DNA from: DATDAH01 sp963823495
Lineage (GTDB): Bacteria > Actinomycetota > Acidimicrobiia > Acidimicrobiales > DATDAH01
Length of the DNA stretch: 64,000 bases
Reading direction: 5' to 3'
Assembly (NCBI GenBank): GCA_963823495.1
Contig: CAWGLV010000001.1
Coordinates: forward strand, 3,767,140-3,831,139
The position numbers and the translations under genes were made by a program. Below, in pieces: positions 8,027-16,846 of the stretch. Positions within the stretch are counted from its first letter, which is position 1. Every line of letters starts with the position of its first letter. The notes beneath the pieces are model-generated. The model saw nothing but the letters and a program-made list of their open reading frames with translations, was not told the DNA's origin and ran no database searches.

Positions 8027-8815
8027 GTGCTCGAGTGCATCCTGAACGTGTCCGAGGGCCGGGACGTCGCGGTGCTCGACGCGCTGGTGGCCGCCGCCGG
8101 GGGCGACCTGCTGGATCGGCACACCGATCCCCACCACCACCGCACCGTGCTGACCACGGTGGGCGAGGAGGCCGCCCGGCGCGTCGCCCGGGTGGCCGTC
8201 GGAGAGATCGACCTCCGGCGCCACCAGGGGGCGCACCCTCGGCTCGGCGTGATCGACGTCGTCCCCTTCGTGGCCCTGGACGGCACGCCGCCGACCGAGG
8301 CCTGTGCCGCCCGGGAGCGCTTCGCGGTCTGGATCGCCGGCGAGTTGGGGGTGCCCGCCTTCTGCTACGGCGAGGACGGCGACGGGCCGACGTTGCCCGA
8401 GATCCGCCGACGCGCGTTCGTCGACCTGGCGCCGGACAGGGGACCGCCGACACCGCATCCGACGGCGGGCGCCGTGGCGGTGGGGTGTCGGCCGCCGCTG
8501 GTGGCCTACAACCTCTGGCTGGCCGAGCCGGACCCGGCCCGGGCCCGAGAGGTGGCCACGGCGGTGCGGGGAGACGGCATCCGGGCCCTCGGGCTCGCCG
8601 TCGGTGACCGGGCACAGGTGTCGATGAACCTGGTGCGACCCGATCAGGTCGGTCCGGCCGAGGCCTACGACCGGGTGGCCGAGCTCGTCGAGGTGGCCGG
8701 CGCCGAGTTGGTCGGGCTGCTGCCCCGAGGGGTGCTGGTGAGGATCCCGCCGGGGCGGTGGGCCGAGCTGGGCCTGGCCGAGGACCGGACCGTGGAGGCC
8801 CGCCTCGGCCGTTGA
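8027..8815 (+). CDS. Glutamate formimidoyltransferase-like protein (FTCD N-terminal domain)
   Basis: A 262-residue protein matching the formiminotransferase half of FTCD: LECILNVSEGRD near the start, then DPHHHRTVLT and a GAHPRLGVIDVVPF block typical of the folate-binding domain. The full enzyme moves a formimino group from formiminoglutamate to tetrahydrofolate in histidine breakdown. Here there is no cyclodeaminase domain and no hut genes nearby, so the physiological reaction is uncertain. The GTG at 8027 is the only sensible start. It converges on whiB, with 4 bases between stops. Confidence 0.83.
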   Translation: MLECILNVSEGRDVAVLDALVAAAGGDLLDRHTDPHHHRTVLTTVGEEAARRVARVAVGEIDLRRHQGAHPRLGVIDVVPFVALDGTPPTEACAARERFAVWIAGELGVPAFCYGEDGDGPTLPEIRRRAFVDLAPDRGPPTPHPTAGAVAVGCRPPLVAYNLWLAEPDPARAREVATAVRGDGIRALGLAVGDRAQVSMNLVRPDQVGPAEAYDRVAELVEVAGAELVGLLPRGVLVRIPPGRWAELGLAEDRTVEARLGR

Positions 8816-8819
8816 GCCC

Positions 8820-9104
8820 TCAGGCGCTGTGGACCGTCAGCGCGGCGGCCTCGCGGGCGATGGCGCGTTGGCGGCGGATCCGACGGCGCTCGCGCTCGCT
8901 CATCCCACCCCAGATGCCGAACTTCTCGCCGTTGGTGAGGGCGTATTCGAGGCAGTCGTCACGAACGACACAGCCTCGACAGACCTCCTTGGCCTCGCGG
9001 GTGGAGGCCCCCCGCTCGGGGAAGAAGAGGTCCGGGTCGACGCCCAGGCAGTTGGCGTACTCCTGCCAGGTCAGGTCCTCGGTGTCATCGAAGATCGATC
9101 TCAT
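8820..9104 (-). CDS. WhiB-family transcription regulator (WhiB1/WhiB2-like)
   Basis: A 94-residue Wbl protein with cluster cysteines C19, C42, C45 and C51, the DPDLFFPERG segment before the cluster, the FGIWGG turn and the basic SERERRRIRRQRA tail. The ATG at 9104 has a strong AAGGAGG ribosome site, unlike many leaderless genes around it, which rules out the longer in-frame start at 9146. Wbl proteins of this type help control cell division and sporulation-like programmes. The 200-base gap upstream (9105-9312) must hold its promoter and 5' leader; I see no gene there. Confidence 0.93.
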   Translation of the reverse strand: MRSIFDDTEDLTWQEYANCLGVDPDLFFPERGASTREAKEVCRGCVVRDDCLEYALTNGEKFGIWGGMSERERRRIRRQRAIAREAAALTVHSA

Positions 9105-9312
9105 TGGTGTGCCTCCTTGTTGGCGCACCGCCCGTGGCTTCCCCAAGCGATCGATGCCCTTCGCGGTGGGGGAGATCCACCCGTCCGGGACATCGCTGTA
9201 ATTACACTGCTGTCATCATTCCACCGGTGACCCCCCGAGCGCAAGGGCGCGACGGGGAAATCCGTGCCTTTCCGGTGAACCTGCTCCCCACGAACGGGGC
9301 CCAGCCACGGGC

Positions 9313-11358
9313 TCAGGCCGAGCGCCGACCACCCGTGGCGCCACGGACCATGGCCCGCTTCTGCTCGATGAAGTCGACCAGGACGTAGTCCCCCAGCGTC
9401 TCGGGGGTGGTGAAGAAGGCCCGACCCTGGTTGAACCGGGTGAGCCGCTCGACGAACTCCTTCAGGTGCCCGTTCGGGTCGAGCATGAAGGTGTTGATGC
9501 GGATGTCCTCCTTGGTGGCGCGGGCCACCTCGCGCATCGTGGCCTCCACGGTCTCCCGCACCGGTGGGTAGTTGAAGTAGACCTCGCCGTTGGGCAGGTT
9601 GTGGGCCGTCGGCTCGCCGTCGGTGATCATGATGATCTGCTTGGTGCCCGACTGCCGAGCGAGCATCCGGCGACTGAGCTGGAAACCGTGCTGCATGTTC
9701 GTGCCGTACTCGTAGTCCCAGGAGACCTCGGGGAGCTGGGCGGGGGTCAGGGCGCGGGCCACACTGCTGAAGCCCACGATGCCGAGGAAGTCGCGGGGGA
9801 AGCGGGTGGAGATGAGCGAGTGCAGCGCCATCGCCACCTTCTTGGCCGGCAGGAAGTTGCCCCGCATCGGCATCGACAGGGAGAGGTCCAGCATCAGCAC
9901 GGTGCTGGACCTCACCAGGTGCTCGGTGCGCTCCACCTCGAAGTCGTCCGGGCTCAGCCGGACGGGTGTCCCCTGGCCCTGGCGGCTGACGGCGTTGCGG
10001 ACCGTGCGCTCGATGTGGAGGTTGAAGGGGTCGCCGAACTCGTAGGGCTTGGTGTCGTGGGCCCGCTCGTGACCCGTGCCCACCACCTCGACCTGGTGAC
10101 CGCCCATCTTGTCCACCGAGAGGCGCTTGAACAGCTCGGCCAGGGCGTTCTGGCCGATGCGGCGCATGCCCTTGGCCGTCAGCTCGAAACGGCCTTCCTT
10201 GTTCTCGATCAGGCCCGCGTCCTCGAGCACGCGGGCCAGCTCGGCCAGCTTCTCGAGGCTCTCCGCGGACTCCTCGCCGAGATGCTCCTTGACCTTGTCC
10301 AAGTCGACCTCGGCCAGCGCCCCGGGCGAGGTGGCGTTGCGCAGCAGGTTCTCCAGCTGGTCCAGGTCGCCGAGCTGCTCCATCATCGACGCGGCTTCGG
10401 CGAACCCCAGGGGGTCCTGGCCGGAGAAGTCATAGCGCCGGTTCCAGTTCATGTCCGGGAAGGCCGCCTGCAGGTTCTGGCCGAGCTGGTCGACCTGCCA
10501 CTGCAGGTCCATGTCCTCGAGCAGTTGCTCCGACAGGCTCTCGAGCTGGGCCCTCTGCTCGGGCGTCATCGAGTTGAGCATCGCCTGCATGGCGGCCATG
10601 CGCTGAGCCATCAGCTCCAGGAGCTCGTCGAGGTTCCGGGGGTTCTCGGGGAAGAAGTCGCCGTGGCGCTCCATGAACCCGTCGAAGTCCGGCTCCTCGC
10701 CGTTGGCCCGCTGCTCGAGCATCCGGTTGAGCTCGGCCAGCATGTCCTTCATGCGGGCCATGTCCTCGGGTGTCATGTCCTGCATGGACCCCGAGACCTG
10801 GTCGACGAAGCGCTGCATCAGCTGCTCACGCAGCTGATCCATCAGGGCCTCGAACTGCTCCCGGGCCTCGGAGGAGGTGAACTCGTACTCCTGGAGGGCC
10901 TTGACCTGGCCGGCCAGGTCCGGCGGGAGGAGGTCCAGGTCCGTGTTGCGCGCCTGCACGACCTCCTCGGTGACCTCTTGGCGACGCTGGTCGCCCGACG
11001 CATCGGCCTCGCTGACCATCTCCGCCAGAGAGGCCCGCTCCTGTTCCACGACCTCGCGCAGGGCGTCGGCGATCTCGTCGTAGACCCCGCCGAGGTCGTG
11101 CTGCTCGAGCATCTCCCGGCGCTTCTGGCGCAGCCGCTCCATGGTCTCCCGCAGGCCGGCCAGGTGCTCGCCGTCGGGGGTGTCGAATCCCGACTGCAGC
11201 ATCCGGCGCAGCGCGGCGTTGAGGTCGCCGTGGTAGAGCAGGTCGTCGGTGATCTCGGCCATCACCTCGTCGGCCCCGAGCTCGAAGCCCTTCTGGGTGC
11301 CGTCCCAGCGCGAGTAGCGGAACTGTGGTCGACCCGCCTTGCGCCGGAAGAGGGGCAT
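9313..11358 (-). CDS. VWA-domain protein, partner of the adjacent AAA+ ATPase
   Basis: A 681-residue protein. The first two-thirds is helical and rich in Glu, Gln, Leu and Met, with DMTPEDMARMKDML-type segments that look like coiled coil. The C-terminal third is a von Willebrand A domain with a MIDAS-type DLSLSM motif at about residue 490 and a downstream MITDGEPT strand. Paired VWA/AAA+ proteins act like the BchD/BchI or CoxE/CoxD chaperones, remodelling or metallating a client. The ATG at 11358 has a TAGTCT box 6 bases upstream (11365-11370), so it likely has its own leaderless promoter in addition to lying downstream of the ATPase. The client is unknown. Confidence 0.85.
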   Translation of the reverse strand: MPLFRRKAGRPQFRYSRWDGTQKGFELGADEVMAEITDDLLYHGDLNAALRRMLQSGFDTPDGEHLAGLRETMERLRQKRREMLEQHDLGGVYDEIADALREVVEQERASLAEMVSEADASGDQRRQEVTEEVVQARNTDLDLLPPDLAGQVKALQEYEFTSSEAREQFEALMDQLREQLMQRFVDQVSGSMQDMTPEDMARMKDMLAELNRMLEQRANGEEPDFDGFMERHGDFFPENPRNLDELLELMAQRMAAMQAMLNSMTPEQRAQLESLSEQLLEDMDLQWQVDQLGQNLQAAFPDMNWNRRYDFSGQDPLGFAEAASMMEQLGDLDQLENLLRNATSPGALAEVDLDKVKEHLGEESAESLEKLAELARVLEDAGLIENKEGRFELTAKGMRRIGQNALAELFKRLSVDKMGGHQVEVVGTGHERAHDTKPYEFGDPFNLHIERTVRNAVSRQGQGTPVRLSPDDFEVERTEHLVRSSTVLMLDLSLSMPMRGNFLPAKKVAMALHSLISTRFPRDFLGIVGFSSVARALTPAQLPEVSWDYEYGTNMQHGFQLSRRMLARQSGTKQIIMITDGEPTAHNLPNGEVYFNYPPVRETVEATMREVARATKEDIRINTFMLDPNGHLKEFVERLTRFNQGRAFFTTPETLGDYVLVDFIEQKRAMVRGATGGRRSA

Positions 11359-11364
11359 GCCCTG

Positions 11365-11370
11365 AGACTA
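11365..11370 (-). promoter_or_regulatory. Leaderless -10 box of the VWA gene
   Basis: TAGTCT on the minus strand ends 6 bases before the ATG at 11358. It fits the TANNNT-N6-10-RTG pattern found before many genes in this part of the window. Confidence 0.5.
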
Positions 11371-11397
11371 CGGCGGATCCTCCGGATCGTCGTGACC

Positions 11398-11456
11398 GAC
11401 CCGAAATTGCGTCAGTCGGTCACTCCTGGCGTGACCAGCTGACGCAATTTCGGGTC
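11398..11456 (-). terminator. Long hairpin between the AAA+ and VWA genes
   Basis: Two perfectly complementary 18-base arms (11398-11415 and 11439-11456) enclose a further 6-bp stem (GGTCAC/GTGACC) with a 7-base loop. The right arm runs into the stop codon of the AAA+ gene. There is no U-tract. It probably ends or attenuates the upstream transcript, leaving the VWA gene to its own promoter, but an RNA-processing role is possible. Confidence 0.65.
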
Positions 11457-12855
11457 AGCCGCGGCCCCGGTAGGTGGCGCGGCCGCCGGCGGCCTCCTTG
11501 TTGAGGCGCTTGGAGAGGTGGAGCCCCTCGAGGACGAACTCGACGGCTGAAGCGACTGCGGCCGGCGACTCGTCCGCGGTCAGCCGGTTGACGGCATCGC
11601 GCAGCGCCGGGATCTCGGCGGCGAACTCGGCGTAGGCGGCCGAACCGATGTCCTCGCCGGCGTCCACCGCCCGGTCCTCGAAGGCGTCCAGCACGCCGGA
11701 CAGCTCACCGAGGTCGAAGGTCTCGCGGAAGCAGGTCAGCACCGCACCCCTGAGGAACTGCTCGATGATCTGGGCGTCGCGGCCTTCCTCGAGGGTCTCG
11801 ATCTCGATCTTGCCCGACGTCGAGGCCGCGAGGGCGTCGAGATCGGTGATGCGGGGGACGACATCGGTCTCCCCCAACCGCAGGGCCCGGCGGGTCGCGT
11901 TGGCCACCAGGACCTCCATGTTGGCCACCGTGAGGCGGACCGACACACCGGACGCCTGGTTGACGTGCGCGCTCTCCCGGGCCAGGTGGGTCAGGGTGGC
12001 CACGATCTCGACCATGAACTCGGGCACCTCGACCCGGACGCCCTCGACGTCGAAGGGACGGGCCTCCTGGCGGGTGATGGCCACCTCGGTCTCGACATCG
12101 AGCGGGTAGTGGGTCCGGATCTGGCTCCCGAAGCGGTCCTTCAGGGGGGTGATGATCCGACCCCGGTTCGTGTAGTCCTCGGGGTTGGCCGAGGCCACGA
12201 GCATCACGTCGAGCGGCAGTCGGATCTTGTAGCCCCGGACCTGGACGTCGCGCTCCTCGAGCACGTTGAGCAGGCCGACCTGGATGCGCTCGGAGAGGTC
12301 GGGCAGCTCGTTGATGGCGAAGATGCCGCGGTTGGTGCGGGGCACCAGGCCGTAGTGCATGGTCAGCTCGTCGGACAGGTAGCGGCCTTCGGCGACCTTG
12401 ATCGGGTCGACCTCACCGATGAGGTCGGCGATCGACGTGTCGGGCGTGGCCAGCTTCTCGCCGAAGCGGTCATCCCGGTGAACCCACTCGATGGCGGCGT
12501 CCTCGCCGTGGGCGGCCACCAGGTCCCGAGCGTGACGGGACACGGGCGCGTAGGGGTCATCGAGGATCTCGGAGCCGGCGACGACCGGCAGCCATTCGTC
12601 GAGCAGGTTGGTGAGCGACCGGATCATCCGGGTCTTGGCCTGACCGCGCTCCCCCAGGAAGATCACGTCGTGGCCGGCCAGGACCGCGTTCTCGAGCTGG
12701 GGCAGGACCGTCTCCTCGTACCCGATGACCCCCTCCACCACCGGCTCGCCGGCGAGGATGCGGGCCACGGCGTTGCGCCGCACCTCCTCCTTGACCGGCA
12801 TCGACTCCCAGCCGGACTCGCGGAGCTGACCGATCGTTGCGGGACGAGAGGACAT
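11455..12855 (-). CDS. MoxR/Mg-chelatase-ChlI-like AAA+ ATPase
   Basis: A 466-residue AAA+ ATPase. Walker A is GERGQAKT at residues 68-75. The Walker B position reads FAINELPDL, with Asn where Asp is usual but the catalytic Glu kept. Sensor-like SANPEDYTNRGRIITPLKDRF follows. Such ATPases work with VWA partners, and the gene downstream is one. The ATG at 12855 lies 7 bases after a TAGGTT box. The same open frame continues far upstream, but that stretch is antisense to the GH2 gene and not homologous. It is divergent from the GH2 gene with only 15 bases between starts. Confidence 0.88.
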   Translation of the reverse strand: MSSRPATIGQLRESGWESMPVKEEVRRNAVARILAGEPVVEGVIGYEETVLPQLENAVLAGHDVIFLGERGQAKTRMIRSLTNLLDEWLPVVAGSEILDDPYAPVSRHARDLVAAHGEDAAIEWVHRDDRFGEKLATPDTSIADLIGEVDPIKVAEGRYLSDELTMHYGLVPRTNRGIFAINELPDLSERIQVGLLNVLEERDVQVRGYKIRLPLDVMLVASANPEDYTNRGRIITPLKDRFGSQIRTHYPLDVETEVAITRQEARPFDVEGVRVEVPEFMVEIVATLTHLARESAHVNQASGVSVRLTVANMEVLVANATRRALRLGETDVVPRITDLDALAASTSGKIEIETLEEGRDAQIIEQFLRGAVLTCFRETFDLGELSGVLDAFEDRAVDAGEDIGSAAYAEFAAEIPALRDAVNRLTADESPAAVASAVEFVLEGLHLSKRLNKEAAGGRATYRGRG

Positions 12856-12862
12856 AGGTGGC

Positions 12863-12868
12863 AACCTA
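12863..12868 (-). promoter_or_regulatory. Leaderless -10 box of the AAA+ gene
   Basis: TAGGTT on the minus strand, 7 bases before the ATG at 12855. Because the GH2 gene starts divergently at 12871, this promoter must extend into the GH2 coding region. Confidence 0.5.
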
Positions 12869-12870
12869 CC

Positions 12871-15039
12871 GTGGTGACACGGTCGGTCAGGCTGCCGACG
12901 GACTGGCTGGTGACCCCGGCCGATCCGCTCCTGGAACGGGACTTCGCCGACCCCGCGCTCGACGACGCCACCTGGGAGACGGTCACGGTCCCCGGCCATT
13001 GGCGCAGCACGGCGGCCTTCGCCGAGGCCGACGGGCCGCTCCTCTACCGCGTGCCCTTCACCGCCGACCGACCCGACGGCGACGAGCGGGCGTGGCTGGT
13101 CTTCGACGGCGTCTTCTACCAGTCCGACGTCTGGCTCGACGGCGGCTATGTCGGGGACACCGAGGGCTACTTCTTCGGACACACCTTCGAGATCACCGAC
13201 CAGCTCGACGAGCGCGACGAGCACCTCCTGGCGGCCCAGGTCGTGTGCTCGCCACCGGGCGACCGCACGGCGAAGCGGGCCCTCACCGGGGTCTTCCAGC
13301 ACTGGGACTGCATCGACCCCGACCTCAACCCCGGCGGCATCTGGCGCCCCGTGCGGATCGAGCGGACGGGGCCGATCCGGCTCCGACGCCTCTCGGTGAT
13401 CTGCACCGAGGCCGGCCGGGAGTCGGCCACCCTCCGCTTCCGGGCCTTCGCCAACATCGCCCTCCCCGGCACCGTGAAGATCCACACCCGCATCGCCCTC
13501 GACGGCGAGGCGATCGAGGGCTACACCGAGGAGCTCAGCCTCGCCGCGGGCCAGAACCGCCTGGAGTGGTCGGTCACCGTCGCCGAGCCGAAGCTGTGGT
13601 GGCCCTGGTCCCTCGGCGACCAGCCGCGCCATGACGTGTCCGTCGAGGCGATCACCGAGGACGGGCGGAGCAGCCACACGCTCCGGCGCCGGATCGGCCT
13701 GCGCTCCCTCGTGTTCGACGACTGGCGGCTCTCGGTGAACGGGGAGCGCCTCTTCCTGAAGGGTGCCAACCTGGCTCCCACCCGGGCCCTGCTGGGTGAA
13801 GCCGACGACGACGACGTCCGACGCGACATCGACCTCGCCCGGGAGGCGGGCCTGGACCTGGTCCGGGTCCACGCCCACGTCACCACCGACGCGTTCTACG
13901 ACCAGGCGGACGAGCGGGGAATGCTCGTCTGGCAGGACTTCCCGCTGCAGTGGGGCTACGCCCGCTCGGTGCGCAAGCAGGCCGTGCGCCAGGCCCGCAA
14001 GGCCGTCGAGATCCTCGGCCACCACCCCTCCGTGGCCATCTGGTGTGGCCACAACGAGCCGCTCGCCCTCGACGAACCTACGGGAGCAATGGCCGACCCC
14101 GCCGTGGCCCGCCGGATGGGACTCAAGGCGTTGGCGGGCATGGAGCTGCCCACCTGGAACAAGACCGTGCTCGACCGATCGATCAAACGGGCCCTCGAGA
14201 AGGCGGACGGCTCCCGCCCCGTGATCCCCCACAGCGGCGTGTGGCCCCATCTCCCCCGCCTCGACGGCACCGACAGCCACCTCTACTTCGGCTGGTACCA
14301 CGGCGAGGAGCGGGATCTGCCCGGCTTCGCCGCCGCCCTGCCCCGCATGGTCCGCTTCGTCTCGGAGTTCGGGGCCCAGGCCGTGCCCGAGAGCGACGCC
14401 TTCCTCGAGCCGGATCGCTGGCCGGACCTGGACTGGGAGCGCCTCGAGGACCACCACGGCCTCCAGCGGGCGTTCCTCGACCGGCGGGTACCCGAAGCCG
14501 ACCACGCCACGTTCGCCTCGTGGCGCGCCGCCACCCAGGCGTACCAGTCCACCGTCGTGCGCCACCACGTCGAAGAGCTCCGACGCCTGAAGTACCGACC
14601 CACCGGCGGCTTCCTCCAGTTCCTCCTCACCGACGCCCAGCCCGCCGTCTCCTGGTCGCTCCTGGACCACGAGCGGGTGCCCAAGGCGGGCTACGACGCG
14701 TTGCGGGAGGCCTGCCGACCGGTGATCGTCGTGGCCGACCGGCTCCCACCCACCGCGGCGCCGGGCGAGGACCTCGCCCTGGACGTCCACGTCGTCAGCG
14801 ACCTGCACATCCCCCTCGTCCGGGCCTCGGTCACCGCCGAGCTGAGCTGGCCGGGCGGGAACCGGGCGTGGCACTGGGGTGGGGAGGTCACCGCCGACAG
14901 CTGCGTGCGCATCGGGCGGATCGAGACCGAGGTCCCCGACCTCCCCGGCGATCAGCCCCGGGAGCTCTGCCTGGACCTCACGCTCACCGCCGGCGAGGTC
15001 ACCGCCACCAACCGGTACAGGACGGTCATCGCGAGGTGA
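12871..15039 (+). CDS. Glycoside hydrolase family 2 protein, beta-mannosidase-like
   Basis: A 722-residue GH2 enzyme. It has an N-terminal sugar-binding sandwich (WETVTVPGHWRS ... YFFGHTFEITDQL), an immunoglobulin-like middle domain, then a TIM barrel with acid/base Glu396 in WCGHNEP and nucleophile Glu499 in VSEFGAQ. The LKGANLAPTRALLGE and ARSVRKQAVRQARK stretches are typical of beta-mannosidases, so removal of terminal beta-mannose is the best guess; beta-galactosidase or glucuronidase activity cannot be excluded. No signal peptide is seen, so it is probably cytoplasmic. GTG start at 12871, without an evident ribosome site. Confidence 0.85.
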   Translation: MVTRSVRLPTDWLVTPADPLLERDFADPALDDATWETVTVPGHWRSTAAFAEADGPLLYRVPFTADRPDGDERAWLVFDGVFYQSDVWLDGGYVGDTEGYFFGHTFEITDQLDERDEHLLAAQVVCSPPGDRTAKRALTGVFQHWDCIDPDLNPGGIWRPVRIERTGPIRLRRLSVICTEAGRESATLRFRAFANIALPGTVKIHTRIALDGEAIEGYTEELSLAAGQNRLEWSVTVAEPKLWWPWSLGDQPRHDVSVEAITEDGRSSHTLRRRIGLRSLVFDDWRLSVNGERLFLKGANLAPTRALLGEADDDDVRRDIDLAREAGLDLVRVHAHVTTDAFYDQADERGMLVWQDFPLQWGYARSVRKQAVRQARKAVEILGHHPSVAIWCGHNEPLALDEPTGAMADPAVARRMGLKALAGMELPTWNKTVLDRSIKRALEKADGSRPVIPHSGVWPHLPRLDGTDSHLYFGWYHGEERDLPGFAAALPRMVRFVSEFGAQAVPESDAFLEPDRWPDLDWERLEDHHGLQRAFLDRRVPEADHATFASWRAATQAYQSTVVRHHVEELRRLKYRPTGGFLQFLLTDAQPAVSWSLLDHERVPKAGYDALREACRPVIVVADRLPPTAAPGEDLALDVHVVSDLHIPLVRASVTAELSWPGGNRAWHWGGEVTADSCVRIGRIETEVPDLPGDQPRELCLDLTLTAGEVTATNRYRTVIAR

Positions 15040-15085
15040 TGGGGCGACTTCGCCGACGCGGGGACCGCATGCGAGGATCGGGGGC

Positions 15086-16846
15086 GTGAACGTCCACCAT
15101 CACAGCTACGACGCGGTGATCGTCGGTGCCGGCGGTGCGGGGCTGCGGGCGGCCATCGAGGTCGCCGGCAAGTGCCGGGTCGCGGTCCTGACCAAGCTCT
15201 ACCCCACCCGCTCCCACACCGGCGCCGCCCAGGGCGGCATGTGCGCCGCCCTCGCCAACGTCGAAGAGGACTCCTGGGAATGGCACGCCTTCGACACGGT
15301 CAAGGGCGCCGACTACCTGGGCGACCAGCCGGCCATCGAGATCATGTGCAAGGAGGCCATCGACGCCGTCGTCGAGCTCGAGCACTTCGGCCTGCCCTTC
15401 AACCGCACCCCCGAGGGCAAGATCGACCAACGCCGCTTCGGCGGCCACACCCGCAACCACGGCGAGGCCGCCGTGCGCCGGGCCTGCTACTCCGCGGACC
15501 GCACCGGCCACATGATCCTCCAGACGCTGTTCCAGCAGTGCGTGAAGCGGGACGTCACCTTCTTCAACGAGTTCCAGGTCCTCGACATGGTCTTCGCCGA
15601 CGACCCGACCGTCCCCGCCGGTCGGCGGGTGGCCGGGGTGATCGCGTACGAGATGGCCACCGGCGACCTCCACGTCTTCACCACCAAGGCCGCCCTGTTC
15701 GCCAGCGGTGGCTTCGGGCGGATGTTCAAGATCTCCTCCAACGCCGTGAGCCTCACCGGCGACGGCCCCGGCCTGCTGTACCGCCGCGGCATCCCGATGC
15801 AGGACATGGAGTTCTTCCAGTTCCACCCGACGGGGATCTACAAGCTCGGCATCCTGCTGTCCGAAGCCGCCCGCGGTGAGGGCGGCATCCTGCGCAACGC
15901 CGACGGTGAGCGGTTCATGGAGCGCTACGCCCCGACGGTGAAGGACCTGGCCCCCCGGGACATGGTCTCGCGTTCGATCATGACCGAGATCCGCGAGGGT
16001 CGGGGGATCGGTGCCGACAAGGACGGCGTCCACCTGGATCTCACCCACCTCCCGCCGGAGCAGATCGACGAGAAGCTCCCCGACATCACCGACTTCGTGC
16101 GGACTTACCTGGGCATCGAGCCCAAGCAGGATCCCATCCCGATCCAACCGACTGCGCACTACGCCATGGGCGGCATCCCCACCAACGTCGACGGCCAGGT
16201 GGTCATCGACGCCGACAACACGGTGCTCCCCGGCCTCTACGCCGCCGGTGAGTGCGCCTGCGTGTCGGTCCACGGCGCCAACCGACTGGGGACCAACTCC
16301 CTGCTCGACATCGTGGTCTTCGGACGGCGCGGCGGCCGCGACATGGCCCGCTTCGTCGCCGAGGCCGACCAGCCCGAGCCGGCCCCGGCCCCCGAGGCCG
16401 ACGTGCGGGCCCGCATCGAGAAGATGAAGGCCGGCCGCGGCTCGGCCAACACCGCCCGTCTGCGGGAACGCCTGCAGGCGGAGATGACCGCCAACGCGAT
16501 GGTGTTCCGCACCGAGGAGAGCCTGGCGCACGCCACCGAGGTGGTCGACGAGCTCACCGAGGAGTACGAGCAGATCTCGATCGACGACAAGGGCCTGGTC
16601 TTCAACTACGACCTGACCGAGGCCCTGGAGTTGGGCTACCTCATCGAGTTGGCCAAGGTCACGGTGGCCAGTGCCCGGGCCCGAACCGAGAGCCGGGGCG
16701 CCCACTTCCGCGACGACCACCCGTTGCGGGAGGACGAGCACTGGATGAAGCACACCCTGGCCACCCGGGAGGACGACGGCGCGGTGCGACTGGACTACAA
16801 GCCGGTCATCGGCGGGAACTACGAGCCCATGGAGCGCAAGTACTGA
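15086..16846 (+). CDS. sdhA: Succinate dehydrogenase flavoprotein subunit
   Basis: A 586-residue FAD subunit that oxidises succinate to fumarate in the TCA cycle. Visible features are the dinucleotide fold VIVGAGGAGLRAA, the covalent-FAD histidine in TRSHTGAAQGG, the substrate loop HTRNHGEAAVRR, and the active-site RGEGG-type segment. The GTG at 15086 is placed so that VNVHHHSYDAVIVGAGGAG begins the protein. The stop overlaps the sdhB start (TGATG). The membrane anchor genes sdhC and sdhD are not upstream: only 46 bases separate sdhA from the GH2 gene. Confidence 0.97.
   Translation: MNVHHHSYDAVIVGAGGAGLRAAIEVAGKCRVAVLTKLYPTRSHTGAAQGGMCAALANVEEDSWEWHAFDTVKGADYLGDQPAIEIMCKEAIDAVVELEHFGLPFNRTPEGKIDQRRFGGHTRNHGEAAVRRACYSADRTGHMILQTLFQQCVKRDVTFFNEFQVLDMVFADDPTVPAGRRVAGVIAYEMATGDLHVFTTKAALFASGGFGRMFKISSNAVSLTGDGPGLLYRRGIPMQDMEFFQFHPTGIYKLGILLSEAARGEGGILRNADGERFMERYAPTVKDLAPRDMVSRSIMTEIREGRGIGADKDGVHLDLTHLPPEQIDEKLPDITDFVRTYLGIEPKQDPIPIQPTAHYAMGGIPTNVDGQVVIDADNTVLPGLYAAGECACVSVHGANRLGTNSLLDIVVFGRRGGRDMARFVAEADQPEPAPAPEADVRARIEKMKAGRGSANTARLRERLQAEMTANAMVFRTEESLAHATEVVDELTEEYEQISIDDKGLVFNYDLTEALELGYLIELAKVTVASARARTESRGAHFRDDHPLREDEHWMKHTLATREDDGAVRLDYKPVIGGNYEPMERKY

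Noticed and set aside
9466..11442. Open frame of 658 codons on the plus strand
   Set aside because: Antisense to the VWA gene; no recognisable domain and biased composition.
12856..14874. Upstream extension of the AAA+ frame to over 1100 residues
   Set aside because: The extension is antisense to the GH2 gene and unrelated to any ATPase; the ATG at 12855 with its TAGGTT box fits the family start.
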